DNA of 64,000 bases from contig QCXZ01000042.1 in assembly GCA_025024175.1 (NCBI GenBank), positions 5,225,501 to 5,289,500 of the forward strand, in the 5' to 3' direction. The translations under genes were made by a program, and so were the position numbers. The DNA comes from Rhyzopertha dominica (Eukaryota; Arthropoda; Insecta; Coleoptera; Bostrichidae). The notes beneath the pieces were generated by a model. It saw nothing but the letters and a program-made list of their open reading frames with translations. It did no database searches and had not been told where the DNA came from. Shown one piece after another: positions 23,700 through 34,980 of the stretch; the stretch's first letter is position 1, and every line of letters begins with the position of its first letter.

Positions 23700-25380
23700 T
23701 GTAATATATATTTACGTAAATACGCTGTATACTCAGAATCTCCGTACGATCCGGGACCCCCGAGATATGTGGCATATGCACCGTTTAAATTATATGTATT
23801 ACTTCCTTGGACAAAGATCAGTTAAAAAAATTTATAAAAGAAGTTAATCGTACTTTGGATAATTGCAGTATATTAATTAATAGTAATCTTAAATATAAGT
23901 AAAAAAATCCGTTGATATCAAAAAGCTATGCTCTACCAAAAATTCACAAACCAGGAAATAATCGCCTCTTAGTCCTAATTGTAAATTGGAAATTAACGCC
24001 AAATAATGACTGTTCGATCAATTCTCTACATTCCATAAATGAAATAAAAACTTTTGAAATTAAACATAATCACAAGCTAATATTCTTTAATGTCCAATCA
24101 TTGTTCAATAGCGTACCAGTACCTCAAGTTTTCGAATTTTTGGAAGATTTTCTTGAACAAAGTAAACTCAATAGGGCGGTCATTGACGAATGTTTGAAGT
24201 TAACAAAGCTAGGCGTGGAACAAAACACATTTATGTTTAGTCAGTAATTTTATAAACAAAAATGTAAATTGGCAATAGAAAACCTTTCTTTGCTAACCTT
24301 TTCTTAAGCTACCTGGAAAATAATCTAAAAAATAAAAGTGAATTTCCGATGTTGTGGTATAGATATGTAGAAGATGTTTTTGCCATAACAGACAATAACT
24401 TAGATATTAATAAGTTTAGACAAAAATTAAATTCATTATAAGTCTATAAATTTCACTTTTGAACTAGAAAAGAATTCTNAGTTGCCATTTCTAGATTTAA
24501 TAATATTAAGAAAGGATGATTGTTTAGCATTTACAGAAACCCGACGCATACAGATAATTACATCAAAAACAGTTCTTGTACGCCTTTCAAGTACAAAACT
24601 TCCGTCTTTATTAGCTTGATACAAATATTGCTAAATGTTCCATTGCCCACGAAACTATCATAAATTCATAATTTAGCGAACTCAAACGGATTCAAAAACA
24701 AAATGATCACTAAGTTATTAAACAAACAAATATTAATTAAATTTGCAATCTCACATGCAACTTAGTTCTGAAAAAGAAACCATATTACACAGACAATTTA
24801 CGTACCATCCTTCAAAAGAAACATAAAGTTCAAAAATTATTTTCTAAATTTAATATTAATCTTGCTTTTGGTAACAACTGCACATTAAGAAACTTATTAG
24901 ACAACACCCTGGATAAAGAAGATATGTTGAACAAATCTGGAATTTATGAGACTAAATGCTGTAACTGCTCAAAAAACTACATTGGCAAAAAAAACGTAAT
25001 GGAAATATGAAATTCAAAGAACATATGTACCATGTAAACAATAGAAATGGAGAAAATCTGCACTAGCACAAGGTAATATGAAACAGGTTACAAATTTAAT
25101 ATGGCCAACGTCAAGAATATCAAACCGTCAACACACGCCAACTTGAGTCCCTTAGAGACCGTTTACATGAAACCCAATTCAAACCATCTGCTAAATATGC
25201 ATCCCACGCCCTAAGTAACCCACATATCGCAATAATAAAGTCAAAAATACAATTTAAACAAATACTTTTAGCACTACACAACTCTGTACCTACCTATCCC
25301 GTATGTTTACGATATGTTTAAATGTTTTTACTGTTTTAATTTAGTGTTACTTGTTAAGTCACCGAAGAAAAATAAAAGTT
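23700..25380 (+). mobile_element. Penelope-like element, nearly complete RT and GIY-YIG (subfamily C)
   Basis: The order is complete. At 23830-23890 KKFIKEVNRTLDNCSILIN lies upstream of the RT. At 23918-24250 come SYALPKIHKPGNNR, FFNVQSLFNSVPVPQVFEFL and LTKLGVEQNTF. At 24285-24400 PFFANLFLSYLENNLKNK then MLWYRYVEDVFAITDNN shows the YVDD box changed to YVED. At 24510-24720 SIYRNPTHTDNYIK and SLIQILLNVPLP. At 24890-25060 NLLDNTLDKEDMLNKSGIYE then KCCNCSKNYIGK gives clear GIY and YIG blocks, followed by KFKEHMYHVNNRNGEN. Near 25130-25210 the C-terminal LSPLETVYMK block. An AATAAA-like signal lies near 25370. Stops and frameshifts (24246, 24440, 25007) disable it. It is the most complete Penelope-like copy here. 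Confidence 0.85.
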
Positions 25381-25779
25381 TGGAAGTAGGATCATAAAGA
25401 AGTGCTTTACTATTATTGGTTTAATAAATTTGAATTCTGATTAGATGAATTTTTTGAAAACATTAGTGATAGTAATTTAGAATAAGTAATCTTAAGGTTA
25501 ATAAACTTATCTTAATATATGGCGATAAGATTTATGTACATAAGTAATCCCTCATTATTGGAGTTGAACTATTTTACTGTGGCAATATAGCATGAGAAGC
25601 CTGGTAGAACTATACTTACTTTTGCGCTAAGTCCGCACATTATCAGCATGATACTTTTTTCCTAATTTTTATCTTCAGTTTTAAAAACCTTAATTCCGCT
25701 AATATAGAAAAGGTTGTAAATATTTACTAATTGGTTGCAAGCTAAAAAACACCATAAGACTTCGCTCGTTCTCAGAAAC

Positions 25780-26470
25780 GATAAATAAAGCCGCGCTAAG
25801 GAAAGTGAACCCAGAGACTAACAGAGCCAGTTGTTCTAAAGTCGAAAGCTCCCAGAGAGATTAAGAGCCTTTAAAATTAAAGTCACTTAGACCAACATTA
25901 AATTAATCTTTAATACAAACTCTCCCAGGCGATAAAACGTCAGTCGAACGACACGAGAGGCAATTTAACGTCGCCGAGGAGAATAATGCCCGTGAAGACA
26001 AAATATTACAAAACACTTTCAGACTTATCGTTGGTTTTTTAAAATCGCTCGCATCCTGTTCTCTACCTGGCGCTTCCAAAACACCGTTTATCTCTACTGC
26101 GGGACTTAATTTAGAAAAAGAAAGCGTCCGTCTACATTAAAACGCACTTAACAGCACCAGGTTCTAAAAGGTTTCTGTTTCGACGAACGTAAATTTATAA
26201 TAGGTCGGGAACATGTGGCGCTGGTGGCTTTCCGAAACTGTTTGGGGCCCAAAAATGGTCCCTTTCTGCTCGCTGTTTGCTCGTAACAGGTGATAATGGA
26301 CCTGAGAGTATGTTTGCGTTCACCCGACGCACACAAAAGGGTTGCCACATAGACTGACAAAATAAACTTCAACTACCTCCCGGGATTCGTGTTAAACGGA
26401 CGTTAGAGGCTTTATACGTGTGCAGTCATGACGTGCGCCTCAACCACGAACCGATGCGTTAATTGAGGCG
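25780..26470. promoter_or_regulatory. Large GC-balanced non-coding island
   Basis: About 690 bp of GC-balanced DNA between a Penelope-like copy and a large DNA transposon. A minus frame at 26148-26372 has no recognisable domain. Enhancer-like conserved DNA is inferred from composition. Confidence 0.4.
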
Positions 26471-26790
26471 AATAAGCCAAAAAAATGAGATGCCGGGTGG
26501 GCATCAGAGCGTTGAGGAGCTCAAGCTAAGACAGTTCAAGCAAGATGTCTTAGCTGGCGGACGCTTCTATCATATTTGCAAAGCAACTCGTTCCTCTCAC
26601 GAGTTTTTAGTTTCAAGGTGTATGTCCTTAAACATACTCGGTTATACTATTTAAAATCGACTCCTACGGCTAGGAGATAGTCAAGGGTGCAACCATAGGT
26701 ACCGCCCTCATCTTTGTGGTTGAGATCAATCGGCAAATCTGGTACTGCGACCAGTAAGTGACAATAGGAATCAGTGTGAATTTGTTTGTA

Positions 26791-27588
26791 CAGGGTGGTC
26801 CAGTTATCGTGCTCACCCAATTTAGGGCCTTATTTGAAGTTTTAGAAAAAAATCTTTCCAATAAAAGTTGTAGGAGCTTACATTTTTTTAAATAGAACCA
26901 CCTACTTTTTATGCGGGATTCTGATTGTACATCAAATTCTGAGCAAAAATTATTAAGGTACATGTGCCTTCAAATTAACGGTTTCGGAGATAGCACGGGT
27001 AGTCAAGTTATCATGCTCACCCAATTGAAGGCTTTATTTGAAGTTTTAGAAAAAAATGTTTTAAATAAAAGTTGTAGCAAACATGGAGTACTCGATAACG
27101 CGATATAGCACTTTTACGGTGTTTTCAGATTTCGAGTACTGAACCAAGATTGCATTTTTTTGAGTAGAACCACCTACTGGCCGAGCATGGTAACTGCACC
27201 ACCCATGCATATTATCGAGTACTCCTTGGTTGATACAACTTTTATTTAAAACATTTTCTCCTCAAACTTCAAATAAAGCCGTCAATTGGGTGAGCACGAT
27301 AACTGGACTACCCGTGCTATCTCCGAAACCGTTAATTTTAGAGCACATGTATCTTAATATTTTTTGTTCAGAATTTGATGTGTAATCCGAATCCGGCATA
27401 AAAAGTGGGTGGTTTTATTTAAAAAAATAAGTTTGGTTCATTACTCGAAATCTGGCAACGTTGCATAAATCCGCTATATTGCATTATCGAGTACTCCTTG
27501 GTCGCCACAACTTTTATTTAAAACATATTTTTTCTAAAACTTCAAATAAAGCCGCCAACTGGGTGAGCGCCATAACTGGACCACCCTG
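26791..27588. mobile_element. Palindromic TA-flanked MITE nested in the left inverted repeat
   Basis: Starts CAGGGTGGTCCAGTTATCG and ends with its inverse; TA lies at 26789-26790 and 27589-27590. The two halves are inverted repeats over more than 300 bp each (about 26791-27110 against 27225-27588). Inside, a second copy of the same end (GGGTAGTCAAGTTATCATGC at about 26997, inverse ending near 27313) lies symmetrically, bordered by GATAGCAC on the left and GTGCTATC on the right. So it is either a MITE inserted at the exact centre of another or an inverted dimer. It encodes no protein; short frames across it are incidental. Confidence 0.85.
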
Positions 27589-27957
27589 TACAGACAGATG
27601 GGTGGACCAAGCAGGTATAAGCAAAATTGGCCCTTGTCCTAACTTATTCTAAAACTTTAAATTATATGAAGCACTCTGGAAACAAACAACTCTAACGTTC
27701 CGTATACTGCAGTTCTGAACATGTTTATCTAAGTTTTTATAATTTCTCCTATGGAATAATTATAAGAAATTACAATTAAAATAAAGTTGAAATCTTCCAG
27801 AACATACAGATTTTATTAAAAAATATATCAACATACCTATCACGTTTATACAAAATAAATACAATATATACAAAATTAAATTTTGAAAACCCTTGAAATA
27901 GTCAGAATCTTCGTCCTGACTATCCTCGGTATTAATGGTAAAAAAAACCTAATTTCA

Positions 27958-28990
27958 TCAATATTTTTTTCTTGTTTGATGAATTAATAATAATTTGTTC
28001 TGTGTGTTCCAGGAACGACACCCATTTTCACTTGCAATTTGGCCCAAAGCTTCTTCCCGCATTTTTAGCACATCATCTTCCTTAGAGCCTAACTTCTCGA
28101 TGTTTTCATAGAAATAGATTTTGGCTACTCTCCATATCAACAGGATTGAAATGATATGGGGGAGCCTTAATATTTCATGCCCATATTGACGAGCTAATTC
28201 ATCAACGTAGTACAAATATTTTCGGTTTGGCCACTTCCTTTGGCTAGTTTCAGTAAATCAGATTTTAAATAGATATCTGCAAGTATAGAAACCTGGTACT
28301 CATTAAGGCATCTAATTATGTCGTTTTTTCGCCATGAACCAGTTGTTTGGGGTTTTCTTCTTCGGCTATGATGCGAACCATTCAATCCAATATTATAAAA
28401 GATTGCTCTTTAAGTTGTTTTTTTAAGACAGTCTCGTCAAACCAATTCTCGAAGAAAACGGCGTTCACGTTTTCATTATACCATTTTGCCCTCCGCATAA
28501 ACAATGTAACGTCTTTCTGTTCCACATTTCGTAGTTTTTGGTAACAACGCACACTGTTGTCTTGCCAAGATCTCTTTTCTCCATCTTTACTACATATCCA
28601 AGTCTCAGCTAAAAAGAGAAACGGTTTTAGACTGATTTTTAAAATGTTCTTATATAGTTGATCCGATTGTTGAAATTCTGCTACCAAGAATAGAGCTCCT
28701 TCTGCCTCTGTACTGTTTAAAATGGAAACAGTACCAAAAAGTTACAATATTTTGACGTTCTTTATTTTTTTCCTAAACCAAACAGTTTAACACTTTTCTT
28801 TTAACAGCCTTTAGGATCAACGAACAGTGTATCGATGTTTTTTAATACAGGAACATTGTTTCGCGCCAAAAGGAACTAAAAATGGACATGGAGGCTAAAT
28901 GCGAGTTGCAAACTCTTTGAAAATGCGAAAAATGGTTTCAGTGGAAAATTTTTGAATAGAGCTATGGTTTGAAGAATATATCTGAAAAGT
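27958..28990 (-). pseudogene. Transposase pseudogene of the 26.6-29.5 kb transposon
   Basis: The product would be a DDE transposase cutting and joining the element ends. On the minus strand: 28382-28687 carries PFLFLAETWICSKDGEKRSW, the first catalytic block, where family members have LDETW; here D is replaced by A. KWYNENVNAVFFENWF follows. The second block IILD is split from NGSHHSRR by a frameshift near 28380-28386. At 28194-28385 SWRKNDIIRCLNE and LKSDLLKLAK follow. At 27958-28215 YYVDELARQYGHEILRLP leads into the third block, where the usual ELNPIELIW reads as a short frameshifted HFNPVD..W, apparently through a small deletion. All three catalytic sites are therefore damaged. It is related to the copy at 59.3-60.5 kb. 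Confidence 0.8.
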
Positions 28991-29470
28991 GTATAGTACT
29001 GAAAGATAAATGGGACTGGATTCGACTACATAACCCCCTTCTCATTCAAATTGGTAAACGGCAAAATCTTGATATATTTTTTAATAAAATTGGTATGTTC
29101 TAGAGGGTTTAAACATTTAAATTTTAGGTAATTTCTTATAAGCGATCCATAAGAGAAATTACAAAAACTTTGATAAACATGTTGAGAATTGCAGTATACG
29201 GAACGTTAGAATTGTTTGTTTTCAAAGTGCTTCATACAATTTAAAGTCTTATAATAATGTGGGCTAAGCGCCATTTTTGCTTATACCTGCTTGGTCCACC
29301 CATATGTTTACAGGTTTCAATAAGTTGCGAGCGGCACACAAATTCACGTTGATTCTTCTTGTCACTTACTGGTCGCAGTACAAAATTTGCCTCTTGATCT
29401 CAACTACAAAGACGAGGGCACCCTTTACTACCTCCTAGAGCCTAGGGGTCGATTTTAAATAGTATAGCAC

Positions 29471-29745
29471 AAATATGATGTACGTAAGCGAATATACAGC
29501 CTGTCTGATTTAAAAGATGAGAGAAAATTTGAAGAATTTGGTGCATTTTTTGCTCATAATTCTTTATAGACAAGATATCAAGAACCGAAAAGCACATTCC
29601 AAGCGCACTTTTTTATTAAGTTCCAACAGAAATTTAATTTAGCCTACGAAAAATTCACTAAAATGGAATACTTTGGGTACCAGTCGTTTCTCACGTTAAT
29701 GTTCCATCGTATAAATCATGAAAATTCGCAAACAACATTTTAACA
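29471..29745. other. AT-rich stretch, nothing recognised
   Basis: No supported feature between the transposon end and the next Penelope-like fragment. Confidence 0.4.
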
Positions 29746-30070
29746 CTATGAATTAAATAGCAATTCAAATGCAGCGCGAAGGATCCCGTAGATTTCGTGA
29801 ACAAGGTAAAACAATTATCAATTCTTTGATGTATATAATCTTTTCTGTTTTGCGTTTTTAACAATTCTCAACAATAATATAATTATCTCCCTAATGTCAA
29901 CACAAAAAGTATGCATAGTGTGCATAGATCGACGTTATTTTACGTTTATTTACATATTCTACAAGCAAGACGATGGACTACCAATAGGTTTGCCTTTGCC
30001 TCCAATACTGGCCAAAATTTTCAGGTTGAATTTTGGAGAAAAGCTACAACCAAAAACGAGATTTAACAAA
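29746..30070 (+). mobile_element. Penelope-like RT fragment
   Basis: The frame 29894-30094 reads CIDRRYFTFIYIFYKQDDGL then PIGLPLPPILAKIF, which matches the YF.FN..FY.Q..G.PMGSPLSP.LA.IF block of Penelope RTs, with S changed to L and P at the core. The catalytic YVDD segment is missing because the fragment ends near 30070, where an oppositely oriented fragment begins. Confidence 0.6.
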
Positions 30071-30620
30071 CACTTGGAATCCCCGAGGCTGTAAACAAAA
30101 AAAATAATTTATTTAATAGAAATAAAAGGACGGAATATTTATTTTTCTGAACTTGTCTATGTCGTTGGCTCGATGGATTCAGAACTAAAGCAGTAAAGGT
30201 CAATAACTGCAATTTGGGGAGTCTTCTGAAACATGCCAAAAACTTAAATGAAGCTATATTTACCAAATAAAATGCACGTAGTGTGGTATCGTATATATAT
30301 ATAAAAACTGAACCTTCTGGAACAATTTGGAAATTAAAACAGGCCATCAAAAAATCTCAAATTTGATATTATTACCGAAATGATAAAGCCGGCCTTCAAA
30401 GGGACGTAGGCAGAATTCTGCACATCTGAGCTCATTACAATGTTCTTTGAAACCGGTCGTTATATGATCGAAAGATCGTCCAAGATATCTGATAAAACTA
30501 AGCACTTTCAAAGAGAGAGCTTGTTTTAAGCTACCTAACAACTTACTTGTATCGACTAAATATTGTACGCGTATTAAACGTTATAGTTCTTGTCAATGAA
30601 ATGAAATGAGCGTTGTAATA
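30071..30620 (-). mobile_element. Penelope-like endonuclease-region fragment
   Basis: The minus frame 30347-30541 reads FIRYLGRSFDHITTGFKEHC then NELRCAEF and YHFGNNIKFE. This fits the later part of a GIY-YIG domain (YIG.T.RSF..R.KEH ... AEH...GH.I.F). Downstream sequence to about 30071 would be the element end. It faces the preceding fragment tail to tail, so these are two copies or one rearranged copy. The assignment rests on a short motif. Confidence 0.5.
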
Positions 30621-31340
30621 AGAGCATGGCAGCATTTCTTAAATATCGTCCAATATTCAATTGGAACCAGCAAGATTGGACAGCTCTTAATGCTATATGG
30701 AGTTTGTTTAATTTATTCCAAATTTAAGTGAAAAGTACCAAACTAAGAATAAAATCATGGATGGTACAAATGAACTGTAGTAAATGAACAATATTCCTAA
30801 ACTTTTCCTATAACAGTTCTTTTCATGTTTCTTGTGCAAAATTATAACTGTCGGAAATGGTTAAATTGCATTAAGCACGATAAGTTTCAAATAAAATGTA
30901 TGCAACTTAATATTAATTCCATATAAATGTATGTGTCAGTGATTGCACTTCCATGTTGTCTAGATGGCCATTTTAAAGGCAAAGCAATTAAGAAGTGTAT
31001 CTGAATGAATAGGAATGAAATATAATTATACACTTTTACTTAAATGATAAGACAATCGCGAATGGCACAGGTTATCTGCCTAAAGAGGAAGAGCACTATG
31101 GGTGCGCCAAACAATACAACGGTCTTCAGCGTTTTCTAACCATAAAATTTATCCGCTATTCTACAGGCAACAGTAATTAAAGTATTTTTAGAAGCATGAT
31201 TTTTGTCTATCCCAAGCTGTGCTATCACATCTCGGCCTGTACGCTAAACACTTTTATTGCCAGTCGATTAAGAAGCAGTGAAACTCAATTTACACAACAA
31301 CACAGATAAAGCGTTATAAATATTTTATTTTTACAACACG
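30621..31340. other. AT-rich stretch, nothing recognised
   Basis: No coding frame or repeat that I can support. Confidence 0.4.
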
Positions 31341-31344
31341 ATAG

Positions 31345-31677
31345 CTACATGTCGGCACGAGAAAGAATGCGGGGAACATCTAATGGATTTCGTTGCGCTA
31401 CGTATATAGTCATCACGAACATTATAAACAAATAAATCAGTAAAACGATAAAATAAATCAGTGCATTAATTACCTCAGTAAATTTAGAAGTGGAACAATA
31501 GGTGTAACTTTGATCCACCCGAACTTTCGTGCAGTCCTGGGTGATGTAGTAAGCGTCCTTTGGCGTGACCCCTGCAGATATTCTCTCTAAAATTGATGCT
31601 ATCATTACGGGGTGAACGGAGGGACATTTATAACGCGGATATGTTTGCTCTATTTCGATAAGCGCCGATATTTGTTA
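31345..31677 (-). CDS. Candidate host coding sequence or terminal exon with one membrane segment
   Basis: The minus strand is open from just after a stop (31678) to TAG at 31345, about 110 codons; the first ATG inside is at 31605, giving 86 residues. The product has a polar N-terminal part with two cysteines (DCTKV..., YTYC) and one long hydrophobic stretch (residues about 46-68 from the Met, VINALIYFIVLLIYLFIMFV). The tail is VAQRNPLDVPRILSRADM. An AATAAA lies on the minus strand just beyond the stop (near 31320). The protein reads unlike translated noise and has no sign of RT or transposase. I do not recognise a family. No strong splice acceptor is evident upstream, so it could be a single-exon small gene, a last exon or chance. 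Confidence 0.3.
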
Positions 31678-31679
31678 AA

Positions 31680-32159
31680 AAAAATGAAGTAGAACATTTG
31701 TTACTGCAGTTCCTCCTTGCAAACTGGTTTGATAGAATTGTCACTGTGGCATTTTTTATACTTTCTTCTGAAGTGAATTTCCTTCAGGCACTTCTCATGT
31801 AACTTTATTCTTTGTTTTTGGTGGAAGCTTCTTTTGTTTGTTTGTACATAATAAATAAGTAATAAATAATTGCAAATAAATGTTTAGAAAAAGAAATCTT
31901 TCATACCTCTAAAACCCTTCTTTGCGCACTCATATTTATTAAGATTTTTCTGCTTATTTTGATCCACACTATTACCTTCTTATAAAGTATTTTACTCTAT
32001 TTTTAATACCCGGTATACATATAAGAATTAGAGAAACGAAATAGAACCTGCAAACAGTTGGCCAAACCTAAATAAAGCGTATAATTTTCAGTGCATTACG
32101 CAAAAAAAAGAAATTACCAACTCAAACCATTCACTTGAAACGAAAAATCGAATGGATTG
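31680..32159. other. AT-rich stretch
   Basis: A minus-strand frame at about 31710-31880 reads KLHEKCLKEIHF and CHSDNSIKPVCKEE, reminiscent of a degenerate zinc-finger, but too short and irregular to call. Confidence 0.25.
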
Positions 32160-32420
32160 CCTTTCTAACGCATCCCAGTTCTAGCCAGAGTATCAGCATC
32201 GTAACCCACAGCCGAAGGCCCTTAGGGTGCGCCTGTCGTTAATACATTATGTCTCAAATGCCCCGTTTTCCCATATCCCCGTTCGACTACACATAATCCT
32301 GGTTGAACAAGCGTCTCAAGCGGGTGGAACAAGCGCAGAGAACGTGTTTATGTAAATCAGGAACAGGGCCGGAATTTCGGAGAAACAGGCGTGGGCCGCC
32401 TGACGAAAGGGCATAGGAAT
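32160..32420. promoter_or_regulatory. GC-balanced non-coding island
   Basis: Sharp GC-balanced block in AT-rich DNA, no open frame of note. Same class as the other islands. Confidence 0.35.
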
Positions 32421-33039
32421 CAACCAGTATATTTCCTAGCCAGTCTTACTTTAAAGGAAAATGTTAATGTAAGATGAATAATACAAGCAAAAGAAGCAAT
32501 TCATCTAGACGGTTTTCTCTTGTGTTGTTTCTGAAACGTCTACAGCATAAATTTTACTAATATTATAAAGTTTCCCTATGTTTAATGAATCTAGATACCT
32601 ATGTATTAGCTAATATTACACTAATAAACCCCATTTGATAGGAATTTAATTCAAGGCTGTGTTAGTACATCAGCATATATGACACACTAGGGCGTAAACT
32701 TAGGAGCCCAGGTACAATCCATAGTCAAGAACATAAAAATATTTCCTGAAAAATGTAAATGCCATAATATTTAAAACAAGAAACGATATCCATTGCAAAA
32801 ATAATTATATTTGGGTTAAATATAAATGATATCGATTGCCAAATACCTAATCCTTCTATATCAACACAAAAATTTGGCCGTACATCATACCCCCAAAAGC
32901 TGTAATACTAGGGTGCATATCCCCAAGCTGTCTGCCACTCTCAGATATACCGCCGGGCCGGTCGTTAAGCTGGGTTGGAGTGGTACATGCTGATTGTTAG
33001 TAGTGCGACTGCCTAGCGCATGTTAAGGGAATATAAGGA

Positions 33040-34190
33040 CTGAATGGGAAGGTTATATAGGTAACATTCATTTTCTTTGAATATTTTCTTGGTGCTGTTG
33101 ACATCATTGGTCCATTTCAGAGTCGCTTGATTAATTTCTTGTACCTTGTGATTTCTGTTCTAGCCGTTATTTTTCATTTTCCCTGGTTTCTGAATTATCC
33201 TCTCCATAGTTGTTTTTCGTATAAAGCACGGTCTTCCTCTTTTTCGTTGGTCTCCGCTTAGCTCCCAAGTCTTCCGTGTGGATTGCCTCTTTCCTTTAGA
33301 TGTGTCCCTAATATTTGATGTGTTTGATGTCGGTTTGGCTCAGCTGCATTGTTCTTGTTGTTGGAGGTCGTTTAAGAGTGCTGAGATTATGTCGGCATTT
33401 TCCATTGAGGTTTACGTTGTTCGTAGTTCTTGAACAGTTTTTTCCAAGCTACTTCTGAGCTTCGAGGGTAGTTTCCGTCTTCCAGGATTTTATGTACCAC
33501 TGTTGTGTAATTTCTTGTATACACTTAACTATATACATGGAACATCACTATAGCAACCGTAACAATGATAATAGTAACGCAAACATAAGTACATAACACT
33601 AGGACACAATGTGAATTAAACTCTTACAATTTTATGTAGTTCGATTTCTGTATCTTATTTAGGTTTCTCTTCCATGATGATGTTGAAGTTTCCTTATGTG
33701 ACTTCATCTGTTTGTCCGATCGCTTGCTGGAGCTCTAGATGGGGTGATGATCTAGGGGATTATTCTTAAATGTGTGCTTTTTTATGTATTATGGATTACA
33801 GATTATTTACGGTCGTGGGCTTCCCGGTCTCTAGACAAAACTATCGCACTATCGTAGTGGTTCCTTTTACTCCTTCTTTCTGGCATTGCTTCTAAGATTT
33901 GTTCTCTCCAACTGAAGTCTTTTTGTTGCAAGTCGTTTATGAGCGCTAGGATTCTTCTGAATTGCATTTTGATCGTAGACCTTATACAGTTTCTTCCAAG
34001 CTACTGCCTAACTTCCACATGTTTTGTCTGGTGTGATTTTTCTTGCCTGGTTTATGTGTTATTTCTGGACGATGTTCCTCCATATATCTGTTTCATGAGC
34101 CAATGTGCTGCGTAGACTGTTTCTGTACCACAATTTTGTAACTTCTTGTATACACTTGGCTAGATACACGGAACTACTTCACTGTAAGGA
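33040..34190 (-). repeat. Two tandem copies of an unclassified repeat, part RT-like
   Basis: Two units, about 33040-33540 and 33660-34190, share on the same strand a 50-nt end (GTACCAC..TTGTAACTTCTTGTATACAC region at 33490-33535 and 34125-34175) and an internal block (TTCCAAGCTACT and GTCGTTTAAGAGTGCT-like). On the minus strand the first unit reads KTWELSGDQRKRGRPCFIRK, resembling the GKRKRGRP..TWRR tail of RTE-type non-LTR elements. The second reads RRILALINDLQQKDFSWREQ, which I do not recognise. Old interspersed repeat in two adjacent copies is secure; its class is not. Confidence 0.45.
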
Positions 34191-34489
34191 GGTTACTGGC
34201 TTACTGCAGTATTGTCATTAAATTAGATACAGGGAGCAAACTTGCACTTAAATAAATTAGGTAGTTATAAAGCTTGAAGCTTGTCATGTCTATTATTATT
34301 AATTATGTTCTACTAAACTTCAACCTTGTTTATTTAAGCTTCATTTAAGGGGGATTAATTTGAAGACCTAAAACACGTCAATTGCTGTATTGTCCCAATT
34401 CAAGATCAGGAGAAATACTTCGCTGGCCACAATACATTCCCGAAAAACAATTCTTTAAAAATTTCAGGCACCTCGTCCAGACTGGTTGT

Positions 34490-34980
34490 ACCTCATCGTG
34501 TATTGAATTCTTGTCGGGCTTTTTAATTTATCGACGTATTGTTTTGTTACTGCGACAGTTCAACCGCGGCCCGTTTTAAATATTTCAGTATGTAAATTCG
34601 TTGTCGCGTCAGACACAACGATCGTATTTTAAAACCGAGGGTTCAGGCATTTTTCAGATTGTTTATTGTCGAAATTAATGAGGGAAATTGCTGTACGGCA
34701 TGTTTCGAACGGACCGGCTCGTGTACTGGGGTCTATTTCGAATAAGTTATGGCCCTTTTGTATTCAGGTGTATTATGGAATATGGACAATGATTAAACTG
34801 CGACGCGACAGTTCAACAAAGCAAGCTTTTCGAACCTGCGTTCGGAGGAGCAAGTGCACGCAGCGCCGCGTATCATGCATAAACAACAGCATTAATGATG
34901 CATTCAGGTTGCCATCTGCCAGGAAGGTATCAGTAACGATGATGGGTTTGCATGCCAGAAACAAGCAATAATTGTGGACT
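34490..34980. promoter_or_regulatory. GC-balanced non-coding island with TGCATAAACAAC
   Basis: Contains TGCATAAACAAC at 34877-34888 followed by ATTAATGATGCATT. A 101-codon + frame (34666-34971) and an opposite frame are open, but neither has a recognisable domain. Related motifs occur at 41231 and 42942. Confidence 0.4.

Larger units (their letters stand above)
26645..29464 (-). mobile_element. IS630/Tc1-mariner-type transposon with ~390-bp terminal inverted repeats
   Basis: The left end (26645-26790 continued at 27589-27832) and right end (29069-29464) are imperfect inverted repeats of about 390 bp, ending in TACTATTTAAAATCGAC and flanked by TA on both sides (26643-26644 and 29465-29466), the target duplication of the Tc1/mariner superfamily. 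The left repeat is interrupted by a 798-bp palindromic MITE. Without that insert the element is about 2.0 kb. The interior encodes one transposase on the minus strand, now broken. Long inverted repeats, TA duplication and transposase type agree with each other. Confidence 0.85.

Noticed and set aside
31710..31880. Minus-strand zinc-finger-like residues (KLHEKCLKEIHF..CHSDNSIKPVC)
   Set aside because: Cysteine and histidine spacing does not fit a C2H2 or other finger without assuming several mutations.
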